DNA from: an uncultured bacterium
Lineage (GTDB): Bacteria > Actinomycetota > Coriobacteriia > Coriobacteriales > Coriobacteriaceae
Length of the DNA: 18,153 nucleotides
Assembly: GCA_905214895.1 (NCBI GenBank)
Contig: CAJMNP010000005.1
Location: forward strand, 1-18,153
Direction: 5' to 3'
Shown here: piece after piece, positions 17,321-18,153 of the stretch
How positions within the stretch are numbered: the stretch's first letter is position 1
Layout: every line of letters begins with the position of its first letter
Position numbers and translations under genes: made by a program
Notes under the pieces: generated by a model
The model's database searches: none
What the model saw: only the letters and a program-made list of their open reading frames with translations
What the model was told of the DNA's origin: nothing

Positions 17321-18153
17321 ATGTCCGATTATCAGGGAAAACGATTCAAGGCTTCTCAGATTCCCGATCCGTCGAAGCCAGGTGCTGCCCGTGCGGCACA
17401 GCAGGGTCGGACATCCTCTCCTCAGCAGCCGCGCGCGCCGCGCCCCGTGACACCGGCGACGCATCGTCGACAGGACGCGCCGGCCGCATATCGTCCTTCG
17501 TCTTATAGCTCCGCTAAGAAGCCGCCCCGGTCTTCATCGCATGCCGCGCCGTCGGATTGCACCGAGCCGCCGCGCAAAAAGCGCCGCTCCATTATTCCCA
17601 TTCTGCTCATCATCATCGGTATCGGTTTGATTGTCGCCGCCGCCGCTATTTTTATTAATGCCCAGATTGGCTATAAGCAGGCGAGCGATTCGTATCAGAA
17701 AATCGAGAAGCAATATGTAAGCGATAAGGACGCCAGCGGCGTGCCGATTATCGACTTTGATGCGCTTGCTCAGACGAACCCCGAGATTGTGGGTTGGATT
17801 TACGTGCCGGGAACCAACATCAACTATCCCGTGGTGCAGACCAACAACAACTCCAAATACCTCAACACGCTGTTTGACGGTACATCTAACGCGTCCGGTG
17901 CTATTTTCCTGGATAGCGATGACACCGCGCCGGGAATGGTCGACCAGCAGACCACGATCTACGGCCACCATATGAACGATGGGTCGATGTTCAACGTGAT
18001 TTCGGACACCACTGATCAGGCGACGTTCGATAGCATCGAGTTTGTGTATTACATCACACGGGATGCTACGTATAAGCTGCGACCACTGGCGACCAAAGTT
18101 GTCGAGGACACGTATGCCAAGGCGCGCACGCCCAATTTTGAGGGCGATGACGG
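17321..18153 (+). CDS. Class B sortase, 3'-truncated by window edge
   Basis: A membrane-bound transpeptidase that attaches proteins to the cell wall or builds pilin polymers. The frame is open to the window end; 277 residues are present and the catalytic cysteine must lie beyond. The start at 17321 has AAGGAG 4 nt upstream. Residues 1-89 form a long Pro/Ser/Ala/Arg-rich cytoplasmic part ending in PPRKKRRS; about 91-113 is a membrane helix, giving an N-in topology. The catalytic domain begins near residue 145 (NPEIVGWIYVPGTNINYPVVQ, GAIFLDSDD) and the catalytic histidine is His216 in TIYGHHMNDGSMF, the class B pattern. The GH31 protein with an IPNTG motif lies one gene upstream, so it is a possible client, though housekeeping sortases elsewhere in the genome could serve it instead. 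Confidence 0.93.
   Translation, partial: MSDYQGKRFKASQIPDPSKPGAARAAQQGRTSSPQQPRAPRPVTPATHRRQDAPAAYRPSSYSSAKKPPRSSSHAAPSDCTEPPRKKRRSIIPILLIIIGIGLIVAAAAIFINAQIGYKQASDSYQKIEKQYVSDKDASGVPIIDFDALAQTNPEIVGWIYVPGTNINYPVVQTNNNSKYLNTLFDGTSNASGAIFLDSDDTAPGMVDQQTTIYGHHMNDGSMFNVISDTTDQATFDSIEFVYYITRDATYKLRPLATKVVEDTYAKARTPNFEGDD

Overview
The window looks like chromosome from a high-GC, Gram-positive gut anaerobe of the Coriobacteriia, most likely a Collinsella-type organism. This is inferred from the strongly GC-biased codon use, the mannose-family PTS, the cell-wall-anchored GH31 glycosidase with FIVAR and discoidin modules, a class B sortase, and clade-like features of CarA and PurE. No rRNA, tRNA, CRISPR array, transposase or phage gene was seen.

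Layout. (1) 1-4553: the 3' part of carA and complete carB, the two subunits of carbamoyl-phosphate synthetase, on the + strand. (2) 4538-4768: a nested set of palindromes after carB, then a strong hairpin that can terminate both carB and the converging regulator gene. (3) 4769-5551 (-): a GntR/UTRA regulator, divergent from (4) 5861-8611 (+): an operon for a complete mannose-family PTS transporter in the order IIA, IIB, IIC, IID. The IIC gene carries an apparent frameshift 18 codons in. The 309-bp divergent control region holds an AT-rich tract and three copies of a 9-bp half-site. (5) 8807-9133: a small two-helix membrane protein; 9202-9678: a MarR-family regulator with more AT-rich codon use. 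(6) 9679-10189: a 511-bp control region with a second copy of the palindromic element and a cluster of TGGTA half-sites. (7) 10190-16603: a 2137-residue secreted, sortase-anchored GH31 enzyme of the alpha-N-acetylgalactosaminidase type, with FN3, discoidin/CBM32, dockerin-like, cohesin-like, Ig-like and FIVAR modules. (8) 16821-17285: purE. (9) 17321 to the window end: a class B sortase cut by the window edge.

How it may fit together. The GH31 protein would trim alpha-linked GalNAc or a related sugar from host glycans at the cell surface. The mannose-family PTS is of the superfamily that imports hexosamines such as GalNAc or GlcN, and could take up the released sugar. An exact 12-bp match, TGTACCGAACAT, about 70-75 bp before the first start codons of both transcription units, gives sequence-level (not proven) support for shared control. 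The nearby sortase could anchor the GH31 protein through its IPNTG motif.

The most unusual non-coding signal is a 44-bp palindromic element present twice (4586-4629 and 9822-9865, opposite orientation). All four differences between the copies fall in two base pairs that change together, so pairing is kept. The most consequential coding signal is the IIC frameshift, which looks like a deletion between short direct repeats.
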